Of a stretch of DNA of 62,703 nucleotides, positions 62,411-62,703 are shown one piece after another (the first letter of the stretch is position 1; the number at the start of each line of letters is the position of its first letter). Below the pieces are notes generated by a model, which worked only from the letters and a program-made list of their open reading frames with translations, was not told the DNA's origin and ran no database searches. Origin of the DNA: Phormidium sp. FACHB-1136 (GTDB lineage Bacteria; Cyanobacteriota; Cyanobacteriia; Phormidesmidales; Phormidesmidaceae); assembly GCF_014697375.1 (NCBI RefSeq), contig NZ_JACJRS010000026.1:1-62703 (forward strand). Direction: 5' to 3'. A program made the position numbers and the translations under genes.

Positions 62411-62604
62411 AGATCGTACAGAAACTCTGGTGCAAAGTCTGCCCCGTTGGGCCATTCAATCGTTTTGGTTTCAGGATTTAGAAAGACTTGCTTAAAGGAT
62501 TCAATATCCTTCAGGAGTTCAAAGATTTCGCCGTACAGTTCGTGGGCTAGATCCACATCTGTGACGGCCTGGTTGTTAAACGTTAGTCTAAGTCTACTGG
62601 ACAG
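62383..62604 (-). pseudogene. DUF2442-like protein, N-terminally truncated
   Basis: The minus-strand frame, closed upstream by TGA at 62605-62607, gives LRLTFNNQAVTDVDLAHELY, GEIFELLKDIESFKQVFLNP, ETKTIEWPNGADFAPEFLYD and LGQPIAPTA. I-E-W-P-N-G-A-D-F is the hallmark of DUF2442, small proteins often coupled to DUF4160 toxins. About 15-20 N-terminal residues are missing, so the gene is probably broken or starts at a non-ATG codon (CTG 62602-62604). It lies directly upstream of the ROCO-type leader, and its last codons are repeated at 59565-59592. Confidence 0.75.
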
Positions 62605-62703
62605 TCATAAGTTCTGGACAGGGGTACTAAGTTACTAAGCTTTGGGAGACCTGAGGGGGCAAGGGGTTAAGCTTAGCGGCGATGAATTTAGGCAAAAGTA
62701 GAG

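Overview
This window looks like a stretch of cyanobacterial chromosome, roughly 57-60 % G+C. The main evidence is a light-dependent protochlorophyllide reductase (por), the photosystem II subunit Psb30/Ycf12, a CCB2/CCB4-type cytochrome b6f haem-assembly factor, an Rre1/Ycf29-type response regulator, a PucC-like transporter, a plant-type ferredoxin and several families almost confined to cyanobacteria (DUF3326, DUF3084, DUF4278). A Leptolyngbya/Nodosilinea-type filamentous lineage would fit, but the genus cannot be fixed from sequence alone.

Layout. 1-2.0 kb is an insertion-sequence graveyard: an IS4-like 5' end, an IS256-type transposase broken by a 73-bp tandem duplication, and an ISAzo13-type fragment. 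2.0-11.3 kb holds mtnP, the Rre1-like regulator, a GHL10 glycoside hydrolase, a fructosamine-kinase-like protein, two solute-binding proteins (one fused to a cytoplasmic zinc ribbon) and a beta-barrel protein. At 11.3-13.3 kb a second IS4-like 5' remnant, tRNA-Ser(CGA) and a ParM/ParR-like pair lie together. 13.3-54 kb is mostly ordinary housekeeping: a CPA2 antiporter, rsmD, a response regulator/hybrid kinase pair, a HerA-like ATPase, cobyrinate amidation, an inositol-phosphatase-like enzyme, ferredoxin, SPFH, RodZ, a pseudouridine synthase, a sensor kinase, a K+ channel, ddl and alr (divergent around an ISKra4 remnant), a His-tailed chelatase, a sugar-phosphate transferase, purF, map, psb30 and por. 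The intergenic spaces carry several families of dispersed palindromic and MITE-like repeats.

The right end (55.3-62.7 kb) is an accessory island. It contains a DUF4926 protein with a GDN/GDK repeat, a ricin-like lectin of atypical base composition, a truncated LRR-Roc (ROCO) GTPase with perfect 69-bp tandem repeats, an MNT nucleotidyltransferase, an orphan antitoxin-like ORF, a very A+T-rich protein with a fucosyltransferase-like HIRRGD motif, a DUF2442 fragment and pieces of at least three transposases. The most unusual structure is a cassette consisting of a leader plus the first 12-28 codons of a ROCO-type gene. The start appears four times (three with the leader) and stands in front of different downstream sequences. 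Two 385-bp direct copies of the cassette with its antitoxin ORF flank the fucosyltransferase-like gene. This suggests a locus that reshuffles payload genes by recombination between shared 5' ends. It is my best candidate for something undescribed, although ordinary duplication and decay could also explain it.
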